The translations under genes and the position numbers were made by a program. The notes beneath the pieces were generated by a model. It was not told where the DNA came from. It saw nothing but the letters and a program-made list of their open reading frames with translations, and made no database searches. Of a stretch of 64,000 nt of DNA, positions 18,627 to 27,409 are shown in pieces. Location of the stretch: contig CAVYML010000009.1 of assembly GCA_963769605.1 (NCBI GenBank), positions 1,054,001 through 1,118,000 on the forward strand, read 5' to 3'. Origin of the DNA: Fen-1254 sp963769605. GTDB lineage: Bacteria > Bacteroidota > Ignavibacteria > UBA10030. Each line of letters begins with the position of its first letter. The first letter of the stretch is position 1.

Positions 18627-18980
18627 TTTCTAACTTGAAGCTGACGTTCGGAATTCAAAAGAAGCGCAATAATCGATCTCTAATTTTTGATGATCCACCT
18701 TCTTTTTCCATAGAACGTGAACATAATCTTCTTCAATGAGTCTCCGGTATAAAGACCCTCTTATTCTGCGCAACAATAAACGGATATTCTGCATGCTGAC
18801 AAATATTGAATACGCGCCGAATCAATGAAAAGAATAAACAGTTAAAAAGCAAAGAACGCTTATAAGAAATGCGCAAAAACAAAACACCGGTCATCTCCTT
18901 AATGATTCTTTAACGATGCCGTAACAGTCAAGAAAAAAGAAAAAAGTATCTTGTATAAAAATGAAAAGGTGCTATACTTA
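18627..18980. other. Intergenic, nothing recognised
   Basis: About 350 bases between the divergent PAP2 and acyltransferase genes, AT-rich towards the acyltransferase. It presumably contains promoters in both directions. No gene or RNA structure could be supported. Confidence 0.35.
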
Positions 18981-20319
18981 ATGATCGACATTCGCGTCGT
19001 ACTGAATAGATATACAGCCAAGATGCGTTGGAAAATTCCCCCGTTCTTTCTCGGCATCACAATGTCTTTTCTCAAAAGAATTATGCAGGTAAACCGCATA
19101 CATTCATTCTTTATGCATCATCGTTCAATGCGCGATATCGATCTGATCGATGAAATATTCGATGAGCTGCAATTTCAATGCCTGGTTTCCCCTCAGGAAT
19201 TGGAAAGAATTCCCGTGACAGGCAAGCTTATTTGCATCGCAAATCATCCTCTTGGCGGATTGGACGGATTAGCAATTGTGCGAACGTTGAAAAAAATCCG
19301 GCCGGATGTCCGAATTGTTGTCAACAATGTTCTCATGATGCTTGACCCGCTGCAGGACTTATTTATTCCGGTCGATGTTATTTCAAAAAAATCATATGCC
19401 AAGAGTATGAAACAAATCGGTCGAGCATTGGAAAACGAAGAGGCCGTCGTATTCTTTCCGGCAGGAGAAGTTTCTCGATTGACGCTGGGCGGTATTCAAG
19501 ATCGAAAATGGCAAACTGGCGCAGCGTATGCCTCACTCAAATATAAAACACCAATACTACCGGTGTATGTATACGGTAAAAATTCATTGTTGTTCTATGT
19601 CGTTTCGTTGATTTCCAAATCGCTCTCTTTATTATTGCTGCCGCATGAAATGTTTAATAAAAGGTCCCGGAATATTCGCCTGGCAATCGGTGATCTCATC
19701 ATGCCGGCGGTCATCGATCCGCATCCGCGCATGGCAACAAACATGCTTCGCGCCCATGTAGAGAGAATTGGAAGACAAAAACCCGGCATCTTTAAAACAG
19801 AAAAAAGCATTATTCATCCTTTACGGCGGGATGTCTTAAGAAATGAATTAGCGCAAGCAATATATTTAGGGTCTCCAGCAGCAAACAAACATGTCTATCT
19901 CGCCACATATTATAGAGCACCGGCTGTTATTCGTGAAATTGCCAGGCTGCGTGAAACTACATTCCGGTCGATAGGCGAAGGAACAGGCAAAAGGCTGGAT
20001 ATGGATGAGTTCGATTTTCATTATCAGCATCTCGTTCTATGGGACTCATTCAATCAGGAAATTGTAGGCGCCTATCGTTTGGGAATTTGTAAAGAAATCC
20101 TGCCAAAAACAGGCATTGCAGGACTTTATACATCGACCCTCTTCAGATATTCGGATCAAATGATCCATATGCTTCCATCGGCTCTCGAATTAGGAAGAAG
20201 TTTTATTCAGGAAAAATACTGGAAAAGTCATGCCCTTGAATATCTCTGGGGCGGCATCGGAGCTGTCCTTTCAAACGATCCATCGCTGCGTTATCTTTTC
20301 GGCGCAGTATCGATCAGCA

Positions 20320-20412
20320 ATACGTATCCCGAACCGGCGCGTGAAGCTCTTGTTCATGTTTATACAAAATGGTTTCCATCATCGTCCGTCAGAGTACAAT
20401 CCCGGACGCCCT
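20320..20412. repeat. Left copy of a 93-bp target-site duplication
   Basis: These 93 bases are identical to 22061-22153. They lie within the acyltransferase gene, directly before the left end of the IS1634-like element. The IS1634 family is known for unusually long and variable target duplications. Confidence 0.93.
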
Positions 20413-22060
20413 CCTGACTTGTCCAAATTAGTATGACAAGCGTGTGAGGGGAAATAATACGGCCAAATCAAAGCAACAGAGCCATTTTTATCAAGAGTTG
20501 TTTGACATCATCGATGAGTATAGAGCGTAGAGTAAATTCTTCGCCTGTGAGGGTATTAACCATTATAGCATCTGTAACGCCTTTCAATAATTTTACAATA
20601 GACTTGGTCGATCTTCCCATTTTTAACTCCATATATTTACAAATTGCTAATGCCATGAAGCAAATGAGAATATGAGCTTTAATAGTCTTTTGTTTAAAGT
20701 GGTAGATGGGACGCATTTGCAAATCACTTTTTGCAATGCGAAATGCCTGCTCTACATGCCAGAGATTATGATAATGCTCAATGACAATGTTATCACTGAC
20801 TTCCGACTTCGGCAGATTTGTGTAATAGCCTTTGATGCCAAGTAGTAGTTTGGTCTTCTCTATTAATGCAGTATGAAGTGTATATGTTTGATCTTTGGAG
20901 GTAATGAATTTTACTTTTTTGATGCTACCTGGATTATCGAGAAGCTCCTGAGCTTTAATAATTTGTTTTTCCAGCTCTCGTTTATCTTTTGCAAATCGTT
21001 TTGCAGAAAATTCACAGATCAAATCACCAAGCTCCGTTGCCATACGCATTGTTGCGCCATCGCGTTGATAAAGTTGAGCGCTGATCTCCGCAATACGCTT
21101 GAGTGGCAAATTTGCTATTCTGGCTCCGACAATGTACTGAAGATGAGCAGAGGCAAGTGCGGTAATATTTTTATCACTTATCATAGCAGCGTCAGCAACC
21201 ACAGTGAAATTTTCAACCTTGTGTTTGTGCTTAAATTCCACAATAACAGGAATTAACGTGTGTCCTTCAAATTTATTGCCTTCAAATATTTGATACCCTA
21301 CTGGAAAACCATCAATAGTCACTAAAAGTCCAAGGACTATTTGCGGTTGATTGAATTTGTTATCTTTGGAGAATCCGCATTGGCGTAAATCATCTGATTC
21401 AAAACTCTCAAAGTATAAAGTAGTTACATCATAAAAGATGAGGGAAAAGGTAAAAGCAAATTCTTTTTCAGCAACCGCCAGTACTTTAGATTCTACTGTA
21501 TCTTTCACACCCAGAAACCTTGGAATTTGCCGATAGAGTTCCTGACGTTTATGTTCTATTCCCATGAACTCTTTGAGAAATTCTATTGACTGTGTCTTTG
21601 AACCTGGCTCAATAATGCGTGCAATAACTAAATCTACCAAGAGCTTGTTTCGCAACCGATGAAATTTAAATAGTTTGCACAGTTGATAAAGACTTTCGTA
21701 GATCAAACCATAGCGAAATCCAACATACTGACATTGCTTGAGTTGTAGTGTAGGTGAAACTGATTCGTTGGAGAATAATGATTGTTGTTTGGTCGTCTTC
21801 TCAATCCAGAGAGTAGCTGTTTCTTTTAAGGCTTTTAAATCTTTCTTATCATGTGTACTACCCAGATGTTTGATGATGATCATCTTCCGGTTTTGATACC
21901 GAATAATTTGCACTGCTGTGCCGCCGGAACCAGTTTTTGTCGTACGGATATGAAACATGTTCTAACGAAGTCCTTAGTATGACACCATATGTTAAATTTA
22001 CGCGTTTCAAACTAATTTCGCATGTTTTTATCTTAACTATCCGTCTGTGTACAAGTCGGG
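20413..22060 (-). mobile_element. IS1634-like insertion sequence, complete, 1648 bp
   Basis: The ends form short imperfect inverted repeats: CCTGACTTGTCCA on the left and CCCGACTTGTACA as the complement of the right end (11 of 13). The flanking 93-bp direct duplication fixes both ends exactly. The element carries a single intact transposase gene on the minus strand and sits in the 3' third of an OlsF-like gene. Perfectly identical duplications point to a recent insertion. Confidence 0.92.
20468..21958 (-). CDS. IS1634-like DDE transposase, intact
   Basis: A 496-residue transposase. Catalytic-type segments are LIFYDVTTLYFES (first Asp), FTVVADAAMIS (second Asp) and YHNLWHVEQAFRIAKSDLQMRP (Glu). 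Its length fits the family. No stop or frameshift is seen, in contrast to the copy at 3597. It starts about 100 bases inside the right end of its element. It is only distantly related to the other IS1634-like transposase here, so the two elements are different IS types. Confidence 0.92.
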   Translation of the reverse strand: MFHIRTTKTGSGGTAVQIIRYQNRKMIIIKHLGSTHDKKDLKALKETATLWIEKTTKQQSLFSNESVSPTLQLKQCQYVGFRYGLIYESLYQLCKLFKFHRLRNKLLVDLVIARIIEPGSKTQSIEFLKEFMGIEHKRQELYRQIPRFLGVKDTVESKVLAVAEKEFAFTFSLIFYDVTTLYFESFESDDLRQCGFSKDNKFNQPQIVLGLLVTIDGFPVGYQIFEGNKFEGHTLIPVIVEFKHKHKVENFTVVADAAMISDKNITALASAHLQYIVGARIANLPLKRIAEISAQLYQRDGATMRMATELGDLICEFSAKRFAKDKRELEKQIIKAQELLDNPGSIKKVKFITSKDQTYTLHTALIEKTKLLLGIKGYYTNLPKSEVSDNIVIEHYHNLWHVEQAFRIAKSDLQMRPIYHFKQKTIKAHILICFMALAICKYMELKMGRSTKSIVKLLKGVTDAIMVNTLTGEEFTLRSILIDDVKQLLIKMALLL

Positions 22061-22153
22061 ATACGTATCCCGAACCGGCGCGTGAAGCTCTTGTTCATGT
22101 TTATACAAAATGGTTTCCATCATCGTCCGTCAGAGTACAATCCCGGACGCCCT
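22061..22153. repeat. Right copy of the 93-bp target-site duplication
   Basis: Identical to 20320-20412. It restarts the interrupted acyltransferase frame immediately after the right end of the IS1634-like element. The offset between copies is 1741 bases, which matches the frame change between the two halves of the gene. Confidence 0.93.
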
Positions 22154-22511
22154 TTCATATTCGAGAAGAGGCCAAGACGGAATTGGAAGAATATTTTTGT
22201 GGTACAAGCTATAGGGAAGATGTGAATAAACTCAAACTGCGGCTGCAAAGCTACCACGTTGCAATTCCCATTATGTATAGACAATATTCCGAGCTTTGCG
22301 ATCAGGAAGGAGTCTCGTTTCTCGATTTTGGCTTGGATTATTCATTCAATAAGTGCATCGACGGATTTGTTCTTGTCGATTCTTTTAAGATATCGGCTTT
22401 AAAACGCAAGGCGTACATTAAACAATTTGAACGGCTCCTGCAGATGCCGCAAATGCATGCAGAGGTCTAACCAATCATATCGGTCATATCTAAAACTCCA
22501 TTTTAAAAAAC

Positions 22512-23528
22512 CTAAAGAATGCTTGGCGAGGGATCGACCGATGCTTCGCTCGATATCTCTTTTCTCGTTGTGGGTCTGCGAAAAAACGAATACGCGCTGA
22601 TTTTTGCAAGAAGAACGTAGCCGATTGCTATCCAACTCAGTGTAATGAGTCTTTTAAAAAGAATAAACGACATAACGGTATGCATGTCTGTGGAAACAGC
22701 CAATCCGGAAAATATTCCTATATAGCCTAAATCTTTTACAACAGCCCCGGACGGAAGGAAAAATGCCGAAAGTGTTACAATGGATAGGAGAACTTCAATA
22801 CACACTGCCTGCGATATCGAAACAGACATGTTGAAATATGCAGCGAGAGCATAAGTTTCAGCTGCATTCATCAGCCATGTGAGAAAATAAATGCCAACGA
22901 GGAGAAGATAATATGATTTGTTCTTGTTCCCCAATAACCTAAAATATTCATCAGCATTTTGAAATACTGCCTGATGTTTATAGGCCCATCGTTTTACCGA
23001 ATGCAAAGGAATGCGTTCCAAGAAAACAATAAAGCTTGTACCAATCTTCCCTTTCGAAAAAGAACGTGCAATCAACACAAGAATGAATATAAAAAGAATC
23101 GCACCGATGACGATGAAGATCATATTCTCTCCGAGACCCGGAATCTTTAAGGGCTGACTGTTCATGGTTGTGAATGCGAAGAATATTCCGACAAGAATAA
23201 AAAGAAGCTGTGAAATGCCAATCATCCACCGCCTCGCAACGAGACTGCCAAGAGAGTCCATCGGATGAAGTGCATTATACCGTTGTAAATAAAAAATCTT
23301 AGCCGGATCGGTTAATGCAAATCCGCCGGGAATGGAAGATAAAAGCGATTCTGTTCCCATATGAAGCTGCAGGAGAGTTAAAAAGGCCGGTGCAAAGCGA
23401 TGCCGGCCTATCAATAATTTCCAGCCAAGAGTATCAAGCATCATGATGAGAAACACCGGAATGAGGAAAAAAGCGAATTTCCAGTTGAACGCTGAAGTGA
23501 TAAAATTAAGAATATCGAATAGGTCCAT
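22512..23528 (-). CDS. Flippase-like integral membrane protein (LPG synthase TM / UPF0104 family)
   Basis: A 338-residue protein with about eight membrane segments. It is a paralogue of the gene at 8422, sharing SIPGGFALTDPAKIFYLQ, LGSLVARRW and FFLPSGAVVKDLGYIGIF at matching places. The invariant-looking PGGIG of the paralogue is PSGAV here. The chosen ATG at 23528 has AAGGA 8 bases upstream; the longer frame reaching 23684 has no such signal and is poor in hydrophobic residues. It is convergent with the broken OlsF-like gene. A role in lipid or glycolipid translocation is family-based inference. Confidence 0.75.
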   Translation of the reverse strand: MDLFDILNFITSAFNWKFAFFLIPVFLIMMLDTLGWKLLIGRHRFAPAFLTLLQLHMGTESLLSSIPGGFALTDPAKIFYLQRYNALHPMDSLGSLVARRWMIGISQLLFILVGIFFAFTTMNSQPLKIPGLGENMIFIVIGAILFIFILVLIARSFSKGKIGTSFIVFLERIPLHSVKRWAYKHQAVFQNADEYFRLLGNKNKSYYLLLVGIYFLTWLMNAAETYALAAYFNMSVSISQAVCIEVLLSIVTLSAFFLPSGAVVKDLGYIGIFSGLAVSTDMHTVMSFILFKRLITLSWIAIGYVLLAKISAYSFFRRPTTRKEISSEASVDPSPSIL

Positions 23529-23769
23529 GCATTTCCTTATAAGCTGTACCAAGATACAATCTATTCGTAGCCTGTCAATTACACTCATGTTATGAAATCT
23601 TGAAAAATAGAGTTTAGTATCGATAGAGGATCGTACACAATACCGCCTGAACGGCTCTTCAACAGATCTTTTACGGCTTAACATAAAGTTAACTTTTTCT
23701 TAACCTTATGGTTCGTAATTATCAATCAATAAATTGTACTATAAAAAACAGCTTTTGAGAAGGCTTTTT

Positions 23770-24264
23770 ATGCAGATTTACTTGTTACGACATGCTATAG
23801 CAGTTCCTCGCGGATCGATCAGTTTCCCCAATGATGACCGTCCGCTTACGGAAGAAGGAATCAAAAAAATGGCGAAAGCGGCAAAAGGCGCCGCGCTGAT
23901 ATTGCCGCCTATTGATATCATATTGGCAAGTCCCTTAAAGCGTGCGCATGAAACTGCCGTGATTATGGCAAAGGCAATAGGAGCGGAGCATCGGCTGGAG
24001 ATATGCAAATATCTGCTGCCGAATAGTTCCATGAAAAATGTGATGAGTTATCTTGCAAAGTACAAAGATCTGCAATCCATTTTAATTGTCGGTCATGGCC
24101 CCGATATCGGATTCATTGCTTCTGCACTTCTCGGCAGCTCCAGCGACATTATTGAATTTAAAAAGGGCTCCCTGTGTTGTATTGAAACAGAGACCATTCC
24201 GTCGAGAAAACACGGCAAGCTTCTCTGGCACTTACCGCCGAGATTTTTAAGAGACATAGGATAA
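23770..24264 (+). CDS. SixA-like phosphohistidine phosphatase
   Basis: A 164-residue histidine phosphatase. The catalytic motif YLLRHAIAVPRG is at the N-terminus, SPLKRAHETA supplies the second basic site, and VGHGPDI holds the second catalytic His. SixA removes phosphate from phosphohistidine on phosphotransfer proteins. The ATG at 23770 is preferred over an upstream TTG because GAGAAGG precedes it. It begins a run of four close genes ending with ppx, and a CHAD gene, a common partner of SixA, lies at 2390. Confidence 0.85.
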   Translation: MQIYLLRHAIAVPRGSISFPNDDRPLTEEGIKKMAKAAKGAALILPPIDIILASPLKRAHETAVIMAKAIGAEHRLEICKYLLPNSSMKNVMSYLAKYKDLQSILIVGHGPDIGFIASALLGSSSDIIEFKKGSLCCIETETIPSRKHGKLLWHLPPRFLRDIG

Positions 24265-24275
24265 AGGACAGACTC

Positions 24276-24989
24276 ATGTCAAGACTGTTTGAACAAAATC
24301 ATCCGTATCCCGGGAAACTTATCATTGTAGAAGGAATCGACGGATCCGGAAAATCGACTCAGCTCCATCTGCTTCAAAAATGGCTGCTCGACGCTCACTA
24401 CCGGGTATTTTTTACGGAATGGAATTCCTCCGCTCTAGTCAACGAAACGATAAAGCGCGGTAAAAAGAAAAATCTTTTAACGCCGACAACCTTCAGTGTT
24501 TTGCACGCAACAGATTTTGCCGACCGGCTTGCTCATCTTATCATCGCGCCGCTCAAGGCAGGCATGATTGTTTGCGCAGACCGCTATGTTTTCACGGCGT
24601 TTGCCCGCGATGTCGTTCGCGGTGTGCATCGCGAATGGGTGCGCAATATGTATGGGTTTGCGGTAAAACCCGATATTGCACTTTATTTTCGAGTGCCTAT
24701 CGACGTTTCATTGAAAAGAATTTTGAACGGACGCATCGATCTTAAATTTCATGAAGCGGGAATGGATCTCGGATTAAGCGACGACCCGAAAGAAAGCTAC
24801 CGCCTCTTTCAATCGAAGATCCTTGAAGAGTATAATACAATTTCAAATGAATACGGACTAACGGTTGTTGATGCAACACAGTCAATTCAAAAACAGCAAA
24901 CGATGATTCGCGAAATCGTTCGTCAAAAATTAAATGCCTATAAACCCGCGCCGTTTCTTCAGAAAAAGGAGAATATTTATGTCGCTTAA
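24276..24989 (+). CDS. Thymidylate-kinase-like P-loop kinase
   Basis: A 237-residue protein with an intact Walker A motif, EGIDGSGKSTQ (residues 19-29), and the dTMP-kinase segment CADRYVFTAFARD. It resembles thymidylate kinase but is a little longer and has an unusual N-terminus. It overlaps the next, paralogous gene by 11 bases. Canonical activity would be dTMP to dTDP. Placement between SixA and Ppx instead suggests a link to polyphosphate or nucleotide-phosphate metabolism. Confidence 0.75.
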   Translation: MSRLFEQNHPYPGKLIIVEGIDGSGKSTQLHLLQKWLLDAHYRVFFTEWNSSALVNETIKRGKKKNLLTPTTFSVLHATDFADRLAHLIIAPLKAGMIVCADRYVFTAFARDVVRGVHREWVRNMYGFAVKPDIALYFRVPIDVSLKRILNGRIDLKFHEAGMDLGLSDDPKESYRLFQSKILEEYNTISNEYGLTVVDATQSIQKQQTMIREIVRQKLNAYKPAPFLQKKENIYVA

Positions 24990-25713
24990 GAAGAGGCATT
25001 TTTACGGATTTGGATTACCCTACGTTGAAACTGAAGATTTATCGGGAAAACTTATTGTAGTCGAAGGGACCGACGGTGTCGGACGATCCACACAGATTGA
25101 CGATATAAAAAAATGGCTCGAAGTCAAAGGATTCGGTGTCGTTACAACAGGATGGACGCGTTCGCCTCTCATGGGCAAGGCCATCGACGAAGCAAAATCG
25201 GGACATACGCTGAATGTCAATACGTTCAGCCTTTTGTATGCAGCAGATTTTGCAGATCGCCTTGAACACGAAATTATTCCCGCACTGCGTTCCGGTTTTG
25301 TCGTACTTGCCGACCGGTATATCTATACTGCATTTGCACGTTCTGTTGTCCGCGGTGCAAACCGCCAATGGATCCGAAAAGTTTTCGGTTTTGCAATCAA
25401 TCCCGATGCAATTTTTTACATGCGCATCGGCGTTGAAGATTTAATTCCGAGGGTCATCAACAGCCAGACCCTGCAGAAACGGTATTGGGAAGAACTCTCC
25501 GGCGAAGGAATGGACTACTGGGAATCGGGTATGGATATGCGGCTGGGCGATGATTTTTACGACAGCTTTGTAGAATATCAAAAACGCATCTTAAAAGAAT
25601 TCGACAAAATGACGAAAGAGTTTAGTTTTCAAACAATCGACGCTTCGAAGAACTTTGAAGAAATTAACCGTGATTTGAAACAAGAAATTCTCGGCATTCT
25701 GGAAAATGAATAA
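24979..25713 (+). CDS. Thymidylate-kinase-like paralogue with altered P-loop
   Basis: A 244-residue paralogue of the previous gene. The P-loop reads EGTDGVGRSTQ, so the Lys that holds the beta/gamma phosphates is Arg. Other segments are conserved (FADRLEHEIIPAL, LADRYIYTAFARS). An AAGGAG site precedes the ATG at 24979, inside the end of the upstream gene, so the pair is translationally coupled. The change could reduce catalysis, making this a regulatory partner of the first kinase, or it may reflect another phosphate donor. It overlaps ppx by 8 bases. Confidence 0.7.
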   Translation: MSLKKRHFYGFGLPYVETEDLSGKLIVVEGTDGVGRSTQIDDIKKWLEVKGFGVVTTGWTRSPLMGKAIDEAKSGHTLNVNTFSLLYAADFADRLEHEIIPALRSGFVVLADRYIYTAFARSVVRGANRQWIRKVFGFAINPDAIFYMRIGVEDLIPRVINSQTLQKRYWEELSGEGMDYWESGMDMRLGDDFYDSFVEYQKRILKEFDKMTKEFSFQTIDASKNFEEINRDLKQEILGILENE

Positions 25714-27259
25714 TCAGCAGCCTCAAACACTTGCAGCAATTGACGTCGGAACAAATTCATTTCACCTTATCGTTGCAAAGGTAATGTCGAGCGGGCAATA
25801 CCGCATACTTGACCGAGAGAAGGATATCGTGCGTCTTGGATCCGGATCAACCGATATGAAATACCTGACCCCCTCTGCAATGAACCGCGGTATCAAAGCT
25901 CTCAAGAGAATGAAGATGATTGCCGATATTTTCAAGGCACCTGTGCGTGCCGTCGGGACAAGCGCTATCCGCGAGGCATTGAACAAGAACGAATTCCTAC
26001 ACCGCGCAAAATCCGAGGCAAAAGTCAAAATTGAAATTATTGCCGGTACTGAGGAAGCACGATTGATTTATCTGGGCATTCTTCAGGCTTTGCCAATGTT
26101 TAAGAAGAAAGCCCTTTGTATCGATATCGGCGGAGGCAGCACAGAATACATCATCGGATTGAAACAAAACGTCCTTTTCAGCAACAGTTTGAAACTTGGC
26201 GCCGTACGACTGACCCAGCGTTTTTTCTCCGCCGGATCATATTCTTCCAAGAATATTAAAGAATGCAGGAAATACGTAAAAGGAATGCTGAATCCTATCG
26301 TTCGGGACATCGATAAATATAAATACCATGCTGCCGTGGGAAGCTCGGGCACTATTGCATCACTTGCGAAAATTATTCGCAGTGCCAACGGGGATAACAT
26401 AGGTGGTTCGGTCAATAATTATAGTTTTACAAAAGATGAATTATCCGGTGCTGTCGACCGCATCATTTCCGCACGGACGTTATCTGAACGTAAGAAAATC
26501 GACGGCCTGGATCCATCTCGTGTTGATATTATTACAGCGGGGGCTATTATTCTCGAACAAACGTTTTCGGAATTATCGATTGAAGAGATGGTCGTGTCGG
26601 AATCCGCCTTGAGGGAAGGAATCCTTTTCGATTCGATAGGAAAAGCATTTTCGTGGAAAACATCTCATTATCTCCATGACATACGCATGAACAACATCAT
26701 CCATCTGGCAGAGACCTTTAATGTGGAATACGGCCACGCGAAACATGTTTCTAAACTTGCTCTCGAAATATTCGAAAAAACGAAGGAGCTTCATCATTTT
26801 ACGGAACGCGAAAAAGAATTTCTGGAGGCAGCGGCGCTTTTACATGAGACCGGTTTATTCATTTCGCACGCACAGCATCACCGGCATTCGTATTATTTGA
26901 TTCGCAATGCAGAACTTCCGGGCTTTACGGAAAATGAAAAAGAGATCATTGCCAATATAGCACGCTACCACCGGAAAAGCCACCCGAAGCTGAAGCATGA
27001 GGAATTCCAGACTCTTTCTCCCGAAGAACAAAATATAGTCGCTAAACTTGCCTCCATCCTGCGCATTGCAGACGGCCTGGATCGCACGCATTCTGCCGTC
27101 ATCAGCGGAATCGAATGTCGAAAATATGGCGGCCATTTGCGTTTCCATCTCATACATCGTAAAACAAAAAACATTGAAATGGAATTGTGGGGAGCAGAGC
27201 GTAAAAAAGAATTATTCGAACAAACGTTTCATAAAAAAATAAAGTTCGATCAAAATTAA
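25706..27259 (+). CDS. ppx: Exopolyphosphatase / guanosine pentaphosphatase, Ppx/GppA family
   Basis: A 517-residue two-part enzyme. The N-terminal ASKHA phosphatase domain begins AAIDVGTNSFHLIVAK (residues 10-25), with GTSAIREA and CIDIGGGSTEYI as phosphate-binding motifs. The C-terminal part from about residue 320 is an HD-type domain (YGHAKHVSKLALEI, LLHETGLFISHAQHHRHSYYLI). The enzyme removes phosphates processively from polyphosphate or pppGpp. It overlaps the preceding kinase gene by 8 bases and closes the SixA-kinase-kinase-Ppx operon. Confidence 0.9.
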   Translation: MNNQQPQTLAAIDVGTNSFHLIVAKVMSSGQYRILDREKDIVRLGSGSTDMKYLTPSAMNRGIKALKRMKMIADIFKAPVRAVGTSAIREALNKNEFLHRAKSEAKVKIEIIAGTEEARLIYLGILQALPMFKKKALCIDIGGGSTEYIIGLKQNVLFSNSLKLGAVRLTQRFFSAGSYSSKNIKECRKYVKGMLNPIVRDIDKYKYHAAVGSSGTIASLAKIIRSANGDNIGGSVNNYSFTKDELSGAVDRIISARTLSERKKIDGLDPSRVDIITAGAIILEQTFSELSIEEMVVSESALREGILFDSIGKAFSWKTSHYLHDIRMNNIIHLAETFNVEYGHAKHVSKLALEIFEKTKELHHFTEREKEFLEAAALLHETGLFISHAQHHRHSYYLIRNAELPGFTENEKEIIANIARYHRKSHPKLKHEEFQTLSPEEQNIVAKLASILRIADGLDRTHSAVISGIECRKYGGHLRFHLIHRKTKNIEMELWGAERKKELFEQTFHKKIKFDQN

Positions 27260-27409
27260 TTCTCCTTTACTTTCTCCGGGGAGCGCTTTTCCGTTTCTCT
27301 TATTATATTCCTGCAGCAAACTTTATACATTTATTTTACATTCGCATAACACTGCGTCGTTCTGGATTTTGTATTTTGAATACAGACTATTATTGCAAAG
27401 AACATTTTT

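Larger units (their letters stand above)
18981..22470 (+). pseudogene. OlsF-like bifunctional acyltransferase (PlsC + GNAT-type), split by an IS1634-like element
   Basis: The 5' part (18981-20412) encodes a lysophospholipid-acyltransferase domain with ANHPLGGLDG and FFPAGEVSR, followed by an OlsB-like N-acyltransferase domain (ETTFRSIGEGTG, VLWDSFNQEIVGAYRLG). The 3' part (22154-22470) encodes the last 105 residues. Removing the insertion and one 93-bp duplication restores one frame of 583 codons. Such two-domain proteins make ornithine or related aminolipids in two acylation steps. The start at 18981 has AAAGGTG 9 bases upstream. As it stands, the first frame ends with one Ser codon and TGA (20413-20418) inside the element. 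The N-terminal domain could therefore still be made, but the C-terminal end is lost. Confidence 0.85.
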
